From the NCBI GenBank assembly GCA_017640265.1, contig JAGFVZ010000005.1:1-29667 (forward strand): DNA of 29,667 nucleotides, read 5' to 3'. The notes under the pieces were generated by a model, which saw nothing but the letters and a program-made list of their open reading frames with translations, was not told where the DNA came from and made no database searches. This DNA comes from Anoxypelagibacter denitrificans (GTDB taxonomy: Bacteria > Pseudomonadota > Alphaproteobacteria > Pelagibacterales > Pelagibacteraceae). A program made the translations under genes and the position numbers. This document shows, in pieces, positions 1-6,890 of this stretch (position 1 is the first letter of the stretch; each line of letters opens with the position of its first letter).

Positions 1-476
1 TAGCTGGCATAGTCACCCTCTTTGTCCAGCAGGTACCATTCTACCAGAGTTTCGTTGCTGTCTTGCGGCCATTCATAGGCTGTCATGCGAAAGCAGTATC
101 GGCGGTCGCTGAAAAATGGCAGGGCCACCCGAATATGCTGATAGCCGTCTACGTATTTGTCGGTGATCTTTAGTACAGCGGAATTCAAGGTGTTGGCATT
201 GGATAAAAATTCCCCATAGCGGTCCAGGTCCATGATCACATCGCGAATGAAATGAGGAGCAACATCCGTCACCTGGCTGACCTTTACCGCAGATAGATCC
301 TTCCCAGCTAGGGTCTTACTTTCAAAGCGGGTACCGTCATCCAGGTAGTTTACCGGTTTCCAGCCCTTTTCCCGATTGAGAGTATCCAAAAGGGCAGCAG
401 GAGTTTGACCCCATGAAGTTGAAAAAAGGAATATGGTTAGCAAAATCTGTTTACAATTTGCATTCCATTTTTGCAA
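1..476 (-). CDS. Secreted START/SRPBCC-like protein, partial (3' end off the left edge)
   Basis: An open minus-strand frame runs from a TTG at 476 to the left edge without a stop (158 codons visible). An in-frame TGA lies just upstream and no ATG or GTG lies between, so TTG is the probable start. Residues 1-24 look like a signal peptide: a basic N-terminus, then the hydrophobic run ILLTIFLF, then STSWGQ. The mature part has alternating polar and aromatic segments (VSQVTDVAPHFIRDVI, LDRYGEFLSNAN, HIRVALPFFSDRRY) that recall START/SRPBCC lipid-binding folds. That family call is an impression from pattern and is uncertain. Base composition (about 50% G+C) and Leu/Asp/Gly/Ala-rich codon use differ sharply from everything beyond 1170, so this belongs to a different source genome. 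Confidence 0.5.
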   Translation of the reverse strand, partial: MQKWNANCKQILLTIFLFSTSWGQTPAALLDTLNREKGWKPVNYLDDGTRFESKTLAGKDLSAVKVSQVTDVAPHFIRDVIMDLDRYGEFLSNANTLNSAVLKITDKYVDGYQHIRVALPFFSDRRYCFRMTAYEWPQDSNETLVEWYLLDKEGDYAS

Positions 477-525
477 TTGTATAATTATAGACAGGAGAGT
501 TCAACCCTGAATGGTGCTACTATCT

Positions 526-548
526 AAAACCAAAGATTAAATGGTTTT
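526..548 (-). terminator. Weak hairpin, possible terminator of the membrane-protein gene
   Basis: AAAACCA at 526-532 and TGGTTTT at 542-548 form a 7-bp stem with a 9-nt loop. The stem's own T-run ends the minus-strand transcript. It lies 20 nt beyond the stop codon (569-571) of the preceding minus-strand gene. The stem is A/T-rich, so its strength is doubtful. Confidence 0.3.
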
Positions 549-568
549 TTCAACAGTTGAATAAGAAA

Positions 569-1168
569 TTATGCCTGTTCTATTGCGAATAGAGTAGACA
601 GATGAGGCAGGTATAATTTATTGGTAAAGTAAACCAGGCCGACCTCCAGGGTGAAGGTAGGCGGGAAGCCCACATTCAAAGGCTGCAGGCCGCTTAAGCC
701 AATTAGGGAAAATAAAATCAAAAGGTCTGTAATTGACCAGAATCCACGGCCCAGCATATCCGTGTGCATAATATAATTGGTGGAAATAATAACACCGGAA
801 AAGGCCAGGGTGCCGTAGCGCATCCAGCTGATAAATAGCGGCAACCCGGTTTGCTCATTTATAGGCACAAGATCTGCATCAAAACCCAGACTCAAGACAA
901 TGGCTTGTAAAATACCCATACTGATCAGTATGGCCTCAAACTTTCGATGCTCCGAGGTCAGTGTATCTTTCAAAATAAAAAGGGTAAGCAGGGTTGTGAC
1001 CAGCACCACACCCTGAAGCGGTGTAAGTTCTAAAAACTGCCCCCGGTGAATAAAAGCCAGGCAGAAAAAATAGGTGCCCATGGCTATTGGCAGATAGCGG
1101 ATCCTGAAGAGCAGTTTATAGGGCCAGGGATCTGTGTTGGTCCTCCGGAACCTATTGATTGCGCCCAT
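569..1168 (-). CDS. Unrecognised multi-pass membrane protein, possibly 5'-truncated at the chimeric join
   Basis: The gene encodes 199 residues from the ATG at 1168 (a TTG at 1171 is also in frame). Six hydrophobic stretches are visible: LPIAMGTYFFCLAFI, LQGVVLVTTLLTLFIL, EAILISMGILQAIVLSLGF, FISWMRYGTLAFSGVII, ITDLLILFSLIGL and LEVGLVYF. It is therefore an integral inner-membrane protein. I do not recognise the family and see no catalytic motif. The reading frame begins exactly where the sequence switches to low-G+C alphaproteobacterial DNA, so the apparent start may be fortuitous and the true N-terminus missing. It shares strand and composition with the START-like gene to its left, and the two could form an operon of the foreign genome, although a weak hairpin separates them. 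Confidence 0.55.
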   Translation of the reverse strand: MGAINRFRRTNTDPWPYKLLFRIRYLPIAMGTYFFCLAFIHRGQFLELTPLQGVVLVTTLLTLFILKDTLTSEHRKFEAILISMGILQAIVLSLGFDADLVPINEQTGLPLFISWMRYGTLAFSGVIISTNYIMHTDMLGRGFWSITDLLILFSLIGLSGLQPLNVGFPPTFTLEVGLVYFTNKLYLPHLSTLFAIEQA

Positions 1169-1170
1169 CA
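1140..1170. other. Probable chimeric junction between two genomes
   Basis: Left of this point the DNA is about 45-50% G+C with minus-strand genes. Right of it the DNA is about 25-33% G+C and enters cyoE in mid-gene. The cyoE frame has no homologous N-terminus; its first familiar residues are APIKINFW at about 1161. The bases GCGCCCATCAAAATT read sensibly in both genes, consistent with joining at a short shared sequence. The exact breakpoint cannot be fixed by eye. Confidence 0.75.
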
Positions 1171-1940
1171 AAATTAATTTTTGGGATGCAGCTTTGTCTC
1201 TTGCAGCAGTTACTCTTGGATCTGGCGCCGCTGGCGCATTAAATATGTGGTACGAGGCTGATTTGGATTCGTTGATGAGCAGAACGTGTCTTAGACCAAT
1301 CCCAACAGGAAAAGTAACTAAAAGACAAGCACTTGTTTTTGGAGTTCTATCTTCACTAGTTTCGGTTGTTGCGCTTTATTTTTTTTCAAATTTGATAGCG
1401 GCTGTTATATTGGCAATTACAATTTTATTTTACGTTTTTATCTATACTATCTGGCTTAAACGAAAAACTCCTCAAAACATTGTTATCGGGGGAGTTTCTG
1501 GCGCTTTGCCGCCGGTGATAGGGTGGGCGATAGCAACCGGAGGAATCTCAATAGAGCCGGTTATTTTATTTTTAATTATTTTTATTTGGACACCTTCTCA
1601 TTTCTGGGCACTAAGTTTATATAAATTTGACGATTATAGAAAAGCAAAAATTCCTATGCTTCCAGTAACTTCCGGGATTCAAACTACAAAAAAAAATATA
1701 CTAGTTTATTCTATAGGTTTATTTCTTATCGTTCTAGCACCATTTTATTTAAAATTTTCGGGTCTCGTTTATTTATTATTTTCACTTCCTTTAAGTGTTT
1801 ATTATGTCTTAATTTGTTTTAAACTCTTTAAATCCAAAGACTCAAAATTAGAAAAAAAGATTGCGAAAAAAATATTTTCTTTTTCAATCTTTTATCTTTT
1901 TTTAATTTTTGTTTTAATTTTGGTTGATAAAATTGTCTAA
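1161..1940 (+). CDS. cyoE: Protohaem IX farnesyltransferase, 5'-truncated
   Basis: CyoE/CtaB/Cox10 attaches a farnesyl chain to haem B to make haem O, the precursor of the haems of haem-copper oxidases, in the inner membrane. The UbiA-family signature is clear: NMWYEADLDSLMSR holds the first Asp-rich site, followed by YTIWLKRKTPQN, the loop motif WTPSHFWAL and a second acidic region DDYRKAKIPMLPV. Several transmembrane helices follow. About 259 residues are homologous, whereas complete family members are about 290-310. The missing part is the N-terminal helix, lost at the chimeric join. An ATG-initiated frame from 1134 exists, but its first ~9 residues come from foreign DNA and should not be annotated. 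The gene ends overlapping the ctaG start by 17 nt, as expected in a cytochrome oxidase assembly operon. Confidence 0.93.
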   Translation, partial: APIKINFWDAALSLAAVTLGSGAAGALNMWYEADLDSLMSRTCLRPIPTGKVTKRQALVFGVLSSLVSVVALYFFSNLIAAVILAITILFYVFIYTIWLKRKTPQNIVIGGVSGALPPVIGWAIATGGISIEPVILFLIIFIWTPSHFWALSLYKFDDYRKAKIPMLPVTSGIQTTKKNILVYSIGLFLIVLAPFYLKFSGLVYLLFSLPLSVYYVLICFKLFKSKDSKLEKKIAKKIFSFSIFYLFLIFVLILVDKIV

Positions 1941-2394
1941 AAAAATTAATAAATTTAATAAACCTATATTAATTTTTTCATTTTTTTTAGTTGTATTTTT
2001 TGTGGTTTTAACTTTTTTTCCAAAAAAAAATAATAATGTTCAATCGATTAAAACGAAATTGATTACAAATGTTCATAAAGATTTACCATTGGAATTTAAA
2101 TCCGATACGAAAAATGTTTTTATTGTACCAGGAGAGGTAAAGACGATAAATTACGCGGTTAAAAATACAAGCAACGAAACTACGTCTGGAGTAGCAGTCT
2201 TTCAAGTTTATCCAAGTGAGCTCAAACCTTTTATAACCAAGCTTAATTGTTTCTGTCACGAAAAACAGACTTTAAAACCAGGGCAAGAAAATAAATACTC
2301 TTTAGTGTTATTGGTCGATCCAAAGGTGATAAAAAATAACAATACAAAAAATATAAAAGAAGCTATAATTCAATTTACTTTTTTTAAAAAATGA
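1924..2394 (+). CDS. ctaG: Cytochrome c oxidase assembly protein Cox11/CtaG, short and divergent
   Basis: Cox11 delivers copper to the CuB site of cytochrome c oxidase from the periplasmic face. One N-terminal membrane helix (about residues 14-31) is followed by the immunoglobulin-like domain: LPLEFKSDTKNVFIVPGE, then NYAVKNTSNETTSGVAVFQVYP, then KLNCFCHEKQTLKPGQ with the copper-binding pair C109/C111, and a C-terminal QFTFFKK. At 156 residues it is shorter than the usual 180-200. The usual LYxxFC motif just after the helix is absent, so one copper-linked cysteine is missing, and the family's CFCF has become CFCH. The start is a TTG at 1924 (or 1933) inside the end of cyoE; there is no ATG before the helix. 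The stop overlaps the start of the next small gene (ATGA). Confidence 0.85.
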   Translation: MIKLSKKINKFNKPILIFSFFLVVFFVVLTFFPKKNNNVQSIKTKLITNVHKDLPLEFKSDTKNVFIVPGEVKTINYAVKNTSNETTSGVAVFQVYPSELKPFITKLNCFCHEKQTLKPGQENKYSLVLLVDPKVIKNNNTKNIKEAIIQFTFFKK

Positions 2395-2555
2395 TACTAG
2401 AAACATTAAATTTTCAAATAATGAGCTTATGTGCTGTATGCGTCTCTGATCGATCGGGGGCCCAAATAGCCTTAATAATAATTCTAATGTCATTTGCAGT
2501 TTTGGGTCTAGCAAACTGGTCTTGGAAAAAATATTTTAAAAAAAAACGAAAATAA
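2391..2555 (+). CDS. 54-residue single-pass membrane peptide with a CXXC motif
   Basis: This small frame starts at an ATG that overlaps the ctaG stop (ATGA) and ends 8 nt before thrC, so it fills the gap exactly and looks translationally coupled. The peptide has CAVC at residues 14-17, then a hydrophobic helix (IALIIILMSFAVLGLANW) and a basic tail (WKKYFKKKRK). This predicts an N-out, C-in orientation with the cysteine pair on the periplasmic side. I do not recognise the family. Its position next to Cox11 suggests, by inference only, a part in oxidase assembly or copper handling. It could instead be a non-functional leftover, because coxC (subunit III) often follows ctaG in alphaproteobacteria and is absent here. 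Confidence 0.55.
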   Translation: MILETLNFQIMSLCAVCVSDRSGAQIALIIILMSFAVLGLANWSWKKYFKKKRK

Positions 2556-2563
2556 TCTAACTG

Positions 2564-3946
2564 GTGGAATATATCAGCACAAGAAATAAGAATTTACAGT
2601 TTGGTTTTAAGGAAATTTTTTTACAAGGACTAGCTCCAGACGGCGGTTTATTTATTTCTAAAAATATCAAAAAATATTCCAACAACGAACTCAATAAGAT
2701 GGCCAAATTGAACTATATAGATTTGGCTAAAGAGATTGTATCTAATTTTTGTGAAAAAGATTTACACGGAAAAGAGCTAGAAGATATAATTAAAAAATCC
2801 TATTCAAACTTTTCTGTAAAAAACGTTGTTAATATCAAAAAGATTGGAAAATTTTCGCTTGTAGAACTTTTTCATGGACCAACTTTAGCCTTCAAAGACA
2901 TTGCAATGCAGCCAATTGGAAATATTTATGATGAATTTAATAAGTCAAATAATAAAAAAATTAATGTGATTGTTGCAACATCGGGAGACACTGGTTCGGC
3001 AGCCATTTCAGCTTTAAATGGAAAGGCTAATCTTAACGTATTTGTACTACATCCAGATAAAAAGATTTCCAATATCCAAAGAAGGTTGATGACAACAGTT
3101 GAGTCAAAAAATGTTTTTAATATTGCTTTAAAAGGGAACTTTGATGACTGTCAAAAAATAGTAAAAGATATGTTTATAGATCAAGAATTCAGAAAAAAAA
3201 TAAATATGTCTGGTGTTAACTCTATTAATTGGGCAAGAATAATTTTTCAAATCGTTTATTATTTCTTTGTTGGTTTAAAATTTTTAAATAAACCGATAAA
3301 CTTTTCTGTTCCTACAGGAAATTTTGGCGATGTATATTCTGGATACGTTTCAAAAAAGATGGGACTTCCAATTAAAAAACTTATAGTTGCAACTAATGAA
3401 AATGATATTTTAAGTAGAGTTATAAACTCTGGACAGTATAAGCCTACAAAAACCAAACCATCCATTTCTCCAAGCATGGACATACAGGTTGCCAGTAATT
3501 TTGAAAGACTGTTGTACGATGTAGTTGGTCAAGATGATAATAAAGTCAAACTGCTAATGGATAAATTAAAAAACGAAGGAGGTTATTCGCTAAACAAAGA
3601 AGAATTAAATAAAATAAAAAGTGATTTTTGTTCCTCAACCGTTTCAGACGAATTAACAAAACAAACTTTAAAGAATGTATATGAGCAATATCAACTGTTA
3701 ATTGATCCACATACAGCAACTGCATTTAAAGCAGCAGAGCTTAATTCATCTGATGAAGAAATGTTAATTTTGAGCACAGCACATCCTTGTAAATTTTCTG
3801 AAACGGTTCATCAAGCAACTGGCATTGAACCAAAAATTCCAGAGAATATAAAAAATATTTTAAATAAAAAAGAAAGTTATATTACACTTGATAATAATCT
3901 TGGTGCTATAAAGAATTATATTTTAGAAAGGATAAAGGAAATTTAA
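2564..3946 (+). CDS. thrC: Threonine synthase
   Basis: This PLP enzyme converts O-phosphohomoserine to threonine, the last step of the pathway. It has 460 residues, the normal length for the long (type I) form. The family start YISTRN is present at residues 3-8, and the N-terminal block LQGLAPDGGLFI follows. The PLP lysine is K111 in HGPTLAFKD, the phosphate-binding ATSGDTGSAA follows, and FSVPTGNFGDVYSGY and STAHPCKFSETV lie further on. GTG at 2564 is chosen because it gives exactly the conserved N-terminus; no ATG is available. It probably belongs to the cyoE-ctaG transcript. Homoserine kinase (thrB) lies nearby on the opposite strand. The stop codon overlaps that of rnhA within a shared TTAA. 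Confidence 0.96.
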   Translation: MEYISTRNKNLQFGFKEIFLQGLAPDGGLFISKNIKKYSNNELNKMAKLNYIDLAKEIVSNFCEKDLHGKELEDIIKKSYSNFSVKNVVNIKKIGKFSLVELFHGPTLAFKDIAMQPIGNIYDEFNKSNNKKINVIVATSGDTGSAAISALNGKANLNVFVLHPDKKISNIQRRLMTTVESKNVFNIALKGNFDDCQKIVKDMFIDQEFRKKINMSGVNSINWARIIFQIVYYFFVGLKFLNKPINFSVPTGNFGDVYSGYVSKKMGLPIKKLIVATNENDILSRVINSGQYKPTKTKPSISPSMDIQVASNFERLLYDVVGQDDNKVKLLMDKLKNEGGYSLNKEELNKIKSDFCSSTVSDELTKQTLKNVYEQYQLLIDPHTATAFKAAELNSSDEEMLILSTAHPCKFSETVHQATGIEPKIPENIKNILNKKESYITLDNNLGAIKNYILERIKEI

Positions 3947-4371
3947 TTTTTTATTGCTCTTTGTGCAAATTCGTCAACCATATTATTAAATTTATCTTGA
4001 GCATGACCTTTTACCCAAACCCATTTTATGGAATGTTTAGAAGATAAATTTTTTAACTTTTTCCATAAGTTTTTATTTTTCACAGGTTTTCTCGATGCAG
4101 TTTTCCATCCATTTTTTTCCCATAATTTAATCCACGTAGTAATACCGTTTTTTACATAAGTAGAATCAGTAAAAATTGAAATCTCTGATTTTGTTTTAAA
4201 TTTTTGAATTGCCTTGATTGGAGCAAGAAGTTCCATTTGATTATTTGTTGTATTTTTTTCTTTACCAAAAATTACATTTTTAATTTTATTATCTAAGATG
4301 ATTATAGCGGCCCATCCACCCGGGCCTGGATTACCAGAACATGCACCATCAGTATATATTTTATACTTCAT
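3943..4371 (-). CDS. rnhA: Ribonuclease HI
   Basis: RNase HI cuts the RNA strand of RNA-DNA hybrids. The 142-residue protein from the ATG at 4371 carries all catalytic residues: D8 in YTDGACSGNPGPGG, E47 in MELLAPI, D69 in FTDSTYV, H123 in VKGHAQD and D133 in MVDEF. An upstream in-frame ATG at 4404 would add 11 residues inside thrB and is not supported by the family's N-terminus. The chosen start lies one base after the thrB stop, so the two are probably coupled. RNase HII (rnhB) is also in this window, so both cellular RNases H are present. Confidence 0.95.
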   Translation of the reverse strand: MKYKIYTDGACSGNPGPGGWAAIIILDNKIKNVIFGKEKNTTNNQMELLAPIKAIQKFKTKSEISIFTDSTYVKNGITTWIKLWEKNGWKTASRKPVKNKNLWKKLKNLSSKHSIKWVWVKGHAQDKFNNMVDEFAQRAIKN

Positions 4372-4372
4372 A

Positions 4373-5341
4373 CTAAATAAAATAATCCCCAAAATCTTTT
4401 GCATTTTTGTGAAATTCCAAACGCTTTAAATACTCAATTGGATCTTTAATTTTTACAACTGCATTGTCTACAATATTCATATAGTCAAAAACTCGAGTTA
4501 ATAAAAATCTTAAAGCCGCTCCTTGCGAAAGAACTTTTATATATTTTTTTTCCTGATCACTTATTTTTCTAACTTCATTGTAACCATCAATAAATTTTTT
4601 AGCCTTGGTAACATTAAAACTTAAATTTTCTTTTATTCCATCAAAACATAATGCATTGAAACATATTGCTATTTCGAAAGCATAAAAATCATTACAGGAA
4701 AAATAAAAATCAATAAAACCAGAAAATTTATTATTTTGAAAAAAAATATTATCAGCAAAAAGATCTGCATGAATAATTCCACTAGGCAAATTGTCTGGCC
4801 AATTATTTTCAATATCTGATAGATTTGCCTCAATCAATCTGGGAAGATCTGGATGAATTTTATGACATCTATCTTTAACTTGGTCAAAAATTTTTCTCCA
4901 AGATTTAACTGACAAATCGTTTTTTCTATTTAATTTAAAATTTTTTGTAATTTCATGTAACTTTGCAGATTCTCTTCCTACCATATTGCATTCAGATGGT
5001 GATAAATTTTTTTTAGATTTACCATCTAGATAACTTACAATCATAAATTTTTTACTTTTAAAATCAGAAATGTATTTTTTGCTTTTATTTAAGATTGGTT
5101 TTGGACAAATAAAATTTTTATTACTTAATTTAACCATCAGTTCTGAAAAAAAGGGAAGATCATTTTCATCAACTCTCTTTTCATAAATGGTAAGAATATA
5201 TTTTCCTTTATTTGTTTGTATCAAATAATTTGTATTTTCGATTCCTTCTTTGATTTCTGAAAATCTTTTTATTTCTCCCAAGTTATAATTTGAGAGAATA
5301 GCATTAAGTTTTTCCTTATCTAATTTTGTATATACCGCCAT
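4373..5341 (-). CDS. thrB: Homoserine kinase, APH-fold type
   Basis: The enzyme phosphorylates homoserine to O-phosphohomoserine, the substrate of ThrC. This is the aminoglycoside-phosphotransferase-like ThrB typical of alphaproteobacteria, not the GHMP-kinase ThrB of enterics. The nucleotide-binding start is KEGIENTNYLI, the catalytic loop is HADLFADN (H191, D193, N198) and the metal-binding Asp is D211 in GFIDFYFSC. Its length of 322 residues is normal for this type. It begins immediately after the ispH stop (0 nt gap) and ends 1 nt before rnhA, giving a tight ispH-thrB-rnhA unit that is a recurrent alphaproteobacterial arrangement. Confidence 0.94.
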   Translation of the reverse strand: MAVYTKLDKEKLNAILSNYNLGEIKRFSEIKEGIENTNYLIQTNKGKYILTIYEKRVDENDLPFFSELMVKLSNKNFICPKPILNKSKKYISDFKSKKFMIVSYLDGKSKKNLSPSECNMVGRESAKLHEITKNFKLNRKNDLSVKSWRKIFDQVKDRCHKIHPDLPRLIEANLSDIENNWPDNLPSGIIHADLFADNIFFQNNKFSGFIDFYFSCNDFYAFEIAICFNALCFDGIKENLSFNVTKAKKFIDGYNEVRKISDQEKKYIKVLSQGAALRFLLTRVFDYMNIVDNAVVKIKDPIEYLKRLEFHKNAKDFGDYFI

Positions 5342-6280
5342 TTAATTTAGTTCTCTGGGCAATCTAAAAGTTACCTTTTCTCTTGCTGTTATGATCTTTT
5401 CAACAGAAACATTTATATGCTTTTTTATTTCTGAAATAAAGTTTTGAATTAATTCTTCCGGAGCCGAGGCACCAGAAGATAAACCTATATTTTTACATCT
5501 TTTAATTTTTTCTATAGGAATTGGTTTTCCAGAAAAAATCAATTCAGATTCTCTGCAACCAGCTTTTTTTGCAACTTCAACTAACCTTGCTGAATTAGAG
5601 GAATTTCTGCTGCCAATTATAAAAAACATATCGCAATTAGGTGCGATTTTTTTTACAGCATTCTGTCTATTTGTTGTTGCATAACAAATATCCTCTTTGA
5701 CTGGACCTTTGATATTCGGAAATTTTAGTTTTAGAGCATCAACAATTTTCTTTGTGTCATCAACCGACAAGGTTGTTTGAGTGACATAAGCTACTGGTTT
5801 TTTACAGTTTAAATTTTTAACTTCATCGATAGTCTCTATCAATTTAATTGTGCCATCCGGTAATTGCCCCATAGTTCCAATAACCTCAGGATGGTTTTTG
5901 TGTCCTATTAAAATAATATCAAAACCCCCTTTGTATAGTTGTTCAGTTTCTCGATGTACCTTTGAAACCAACGGACAAGTAGCATCAATATAAAAAATCT
6001 TTTTCAGCTTTGTTTCTTCTGGAACGCTTTTGGGAACGCCATGAGCAGAAAATATGATAGGTCTTGATGGGTCTGGAATTTCAGAAACTTCTTCTATAAA
6101 AACGGCACCTAGTTTCTTAAGAGATTCGACTACGCTTTTGTTATGAACTATCTCGTGCCTTATATAAACTGGTGGTCCATATTTTTCTAAAGTTTTTTTA
6201 ACTATTTCTATGGCTCTATCAACACCAGCACAGAATCCTCTTGGAGATGCTAAAATGATATTTAATTTTTTATTGTTCAT
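5342..6280 (-). CDS. ispH: 4-hydroxy-3-methylbut-2-enyl diphosphate reductase
   Basis: IspH (LytB) performs the last step of the MEP isoprenoid pathway, making IPP and DMAPP with a [4Fe-4S] cluster. The three cluster cysteines are C17 (PRGFCAGVDRA), C102 (DATCPLVSKVH) and C199 (EDICYATTNRQ). Substrate-site histidines are seen in EIVHN (H46), FSAHG (H80) and GHKNHPE (H130). Its length of 312 residues is standard. The ATG at 6280 lies inside the end of a 28-codon peptide frame, so translation may be coupled to it. The pathway gene ispE is also in this window but is frameshifted. Confidence 0.96.
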   Translation of the reverse strand: MNNKKLNIILASPRGFCAGVDRAIEIVKKTLEKYGPPVYIRHEIVHNKSVVESLKKLGAVFIEEVSEIPDPSRPIIFSAHGVPKSVPEETKLKKIFYIDATCPLVSKVHRETEQLYKGGFDIILIGHKNHPEVIGTMGQLPDGTIKLIETIDEVKNLNCKKPVAYVTQTTLSVDDTKKIVDALKLKFPNIKGPVKEDICYATTNRQNAVKKIAPNCDMFFIIGSRNSSNSARLVEVAKKAGCRESELIFSGKPIPIEKIKRCKNIGLSSGASAPEELIQNFISEIKKHINVSVEKIITAREKVTFRLPRELN

Positions 6281-6356
6281 GTCTTTCTATTGAGCAGCCC
6301 GACAACGCATATAGAAAAGTTGCAGATGCCGTACCAATAATAACTTTTTTTGTCAT
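6270..6356 (-). CDS. 28-residue lipoprotein-like peptide upstream of ispH
   Basis: This frame fills the gap between atpF and ispH and overlaps the ispH start by 11 nt. It encodes a lysine-bearing N-terminus (MTKKVIIG), a hydrophobic stretch (TASATFLYA) and a lipobox LSGC with Cys at residue 21. Only eight residues (CSIERHEQ) would remain after signal peptidase II cleavage. The features match a minimal lipoprotein, like the entericidin class in size but without sequence identity that I can claim. It could also be a leader peptide that couples translation to ispH. No homologue is known to me, and a frame this short could be chance, although the lipobox in the right place argues against it. Confidence 0.45.
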   Translation of the reverse strand: MTKKVIIGTASATFLYALSGCSIERHEQ

Positions 6357-6386
6357 GTATTATATTATTATATTACGGATCTTAAC

Positions 6387-6884
6387 CTAGATAGTTTTGT
6401 TTCTTAAAATTTTTTTTGTCTCTTCAACGCTTGTAATATAAATTTTGTCGAGTTTTTTCTTATCAATTGAATTTTTTATTATTTTTTCTGCGACTTGAAT
6501 AGCTATAGTTATCGAAGAATTTTTCACGTCTTTTATTGCCTGTGTCTTCATTTGTCTAATTTTCTCTTCAGCAATTTTTTTTCTGTTTTCAACAACTTTG
6601 TGGAATTCTTCATTTGTTTTAATGATATTTTTTTCTGCTTCATTCTTAGCTTTTTGAATTAACAAATTTATTTCTTTTTTCGATTTACTTAACTTATTCT
6701 CATATTCACTTAAAACGTTCTTTGCCTCATCTTTTAATTTTTCAGCATTGTCAAGATCTTGTTTGATTTTATCTATACTTTCGTTTAAAGACCGATCTAC
6801 TTTTTGAGGAACTTTAAAGTAGAATATTATTCCTATAAATATTAAGAAGGAGACAGCAACCCAAAATGTAGCATCAATGTTCAT
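6387..6884 (-). CDS. atpF: ATP synthase Fo subunit b
   Basis: Subunit b forms the peripheral stalk linking Fo to F1. One N-terminal membrane helix (residues 7-24, FWVAVSFLIFIGIIFYFKV) is followed by a long charged coiled coil (NAEKLKDEAKNVLSEYEN, then KNEAEKNIIKTNEEF). The length of 165 residues is normal. It is the second of two b-type genes after atpE, the position of b in the alphaproteobacterial order atpI-B-E-F'-F. It starts 6 nt after atpF'. The F1 genes (atpHAGDC) do not follow, which agrees with the split operon of alphaproteobacteria. Confidence 0.93.
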   Translation of the reverse strand: MNIDATFWVAVSFLIFIGIIFYFKVPQKVDRSLNESIDKIKQDLDNAEKLKDEAKNVLSEYENKLSKSKKEINLLIQKAKNEAEKNIIKTNEEFHKVVENRKKIAEEKIRQMKTQAIKDVKNSSITIAIQVAEKIIKNSIDKKKLDKIYITSVEETKKILRNKTI

Positions 6885-6890
6885 ACTTTT

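Noticed and set aside
1134..1160. ATG at 1134 as the true start of cyoE
   Set aside because: The first nine residues come from the high-G+C segment and read as the reverse strand of the foreign membrane-protein gene. They have no CyoE character and the first helix is missing.
2308..2514. 68-codon minus-strand frame across the ctaG end
   Set aside because: It overlaps the well-supported ctaG C-terminus and the coupled 54-codon plus-strand gene, and shows no motif.
6361..6390. Dedicated ispH promoter in the AT-rich stretch after atpF
   Set aside because: Several TATAAT-like strings occur on the minus strand, but no acceptable -35 box stands at the right distance, and AT-rich DNA gives such strings by chance.
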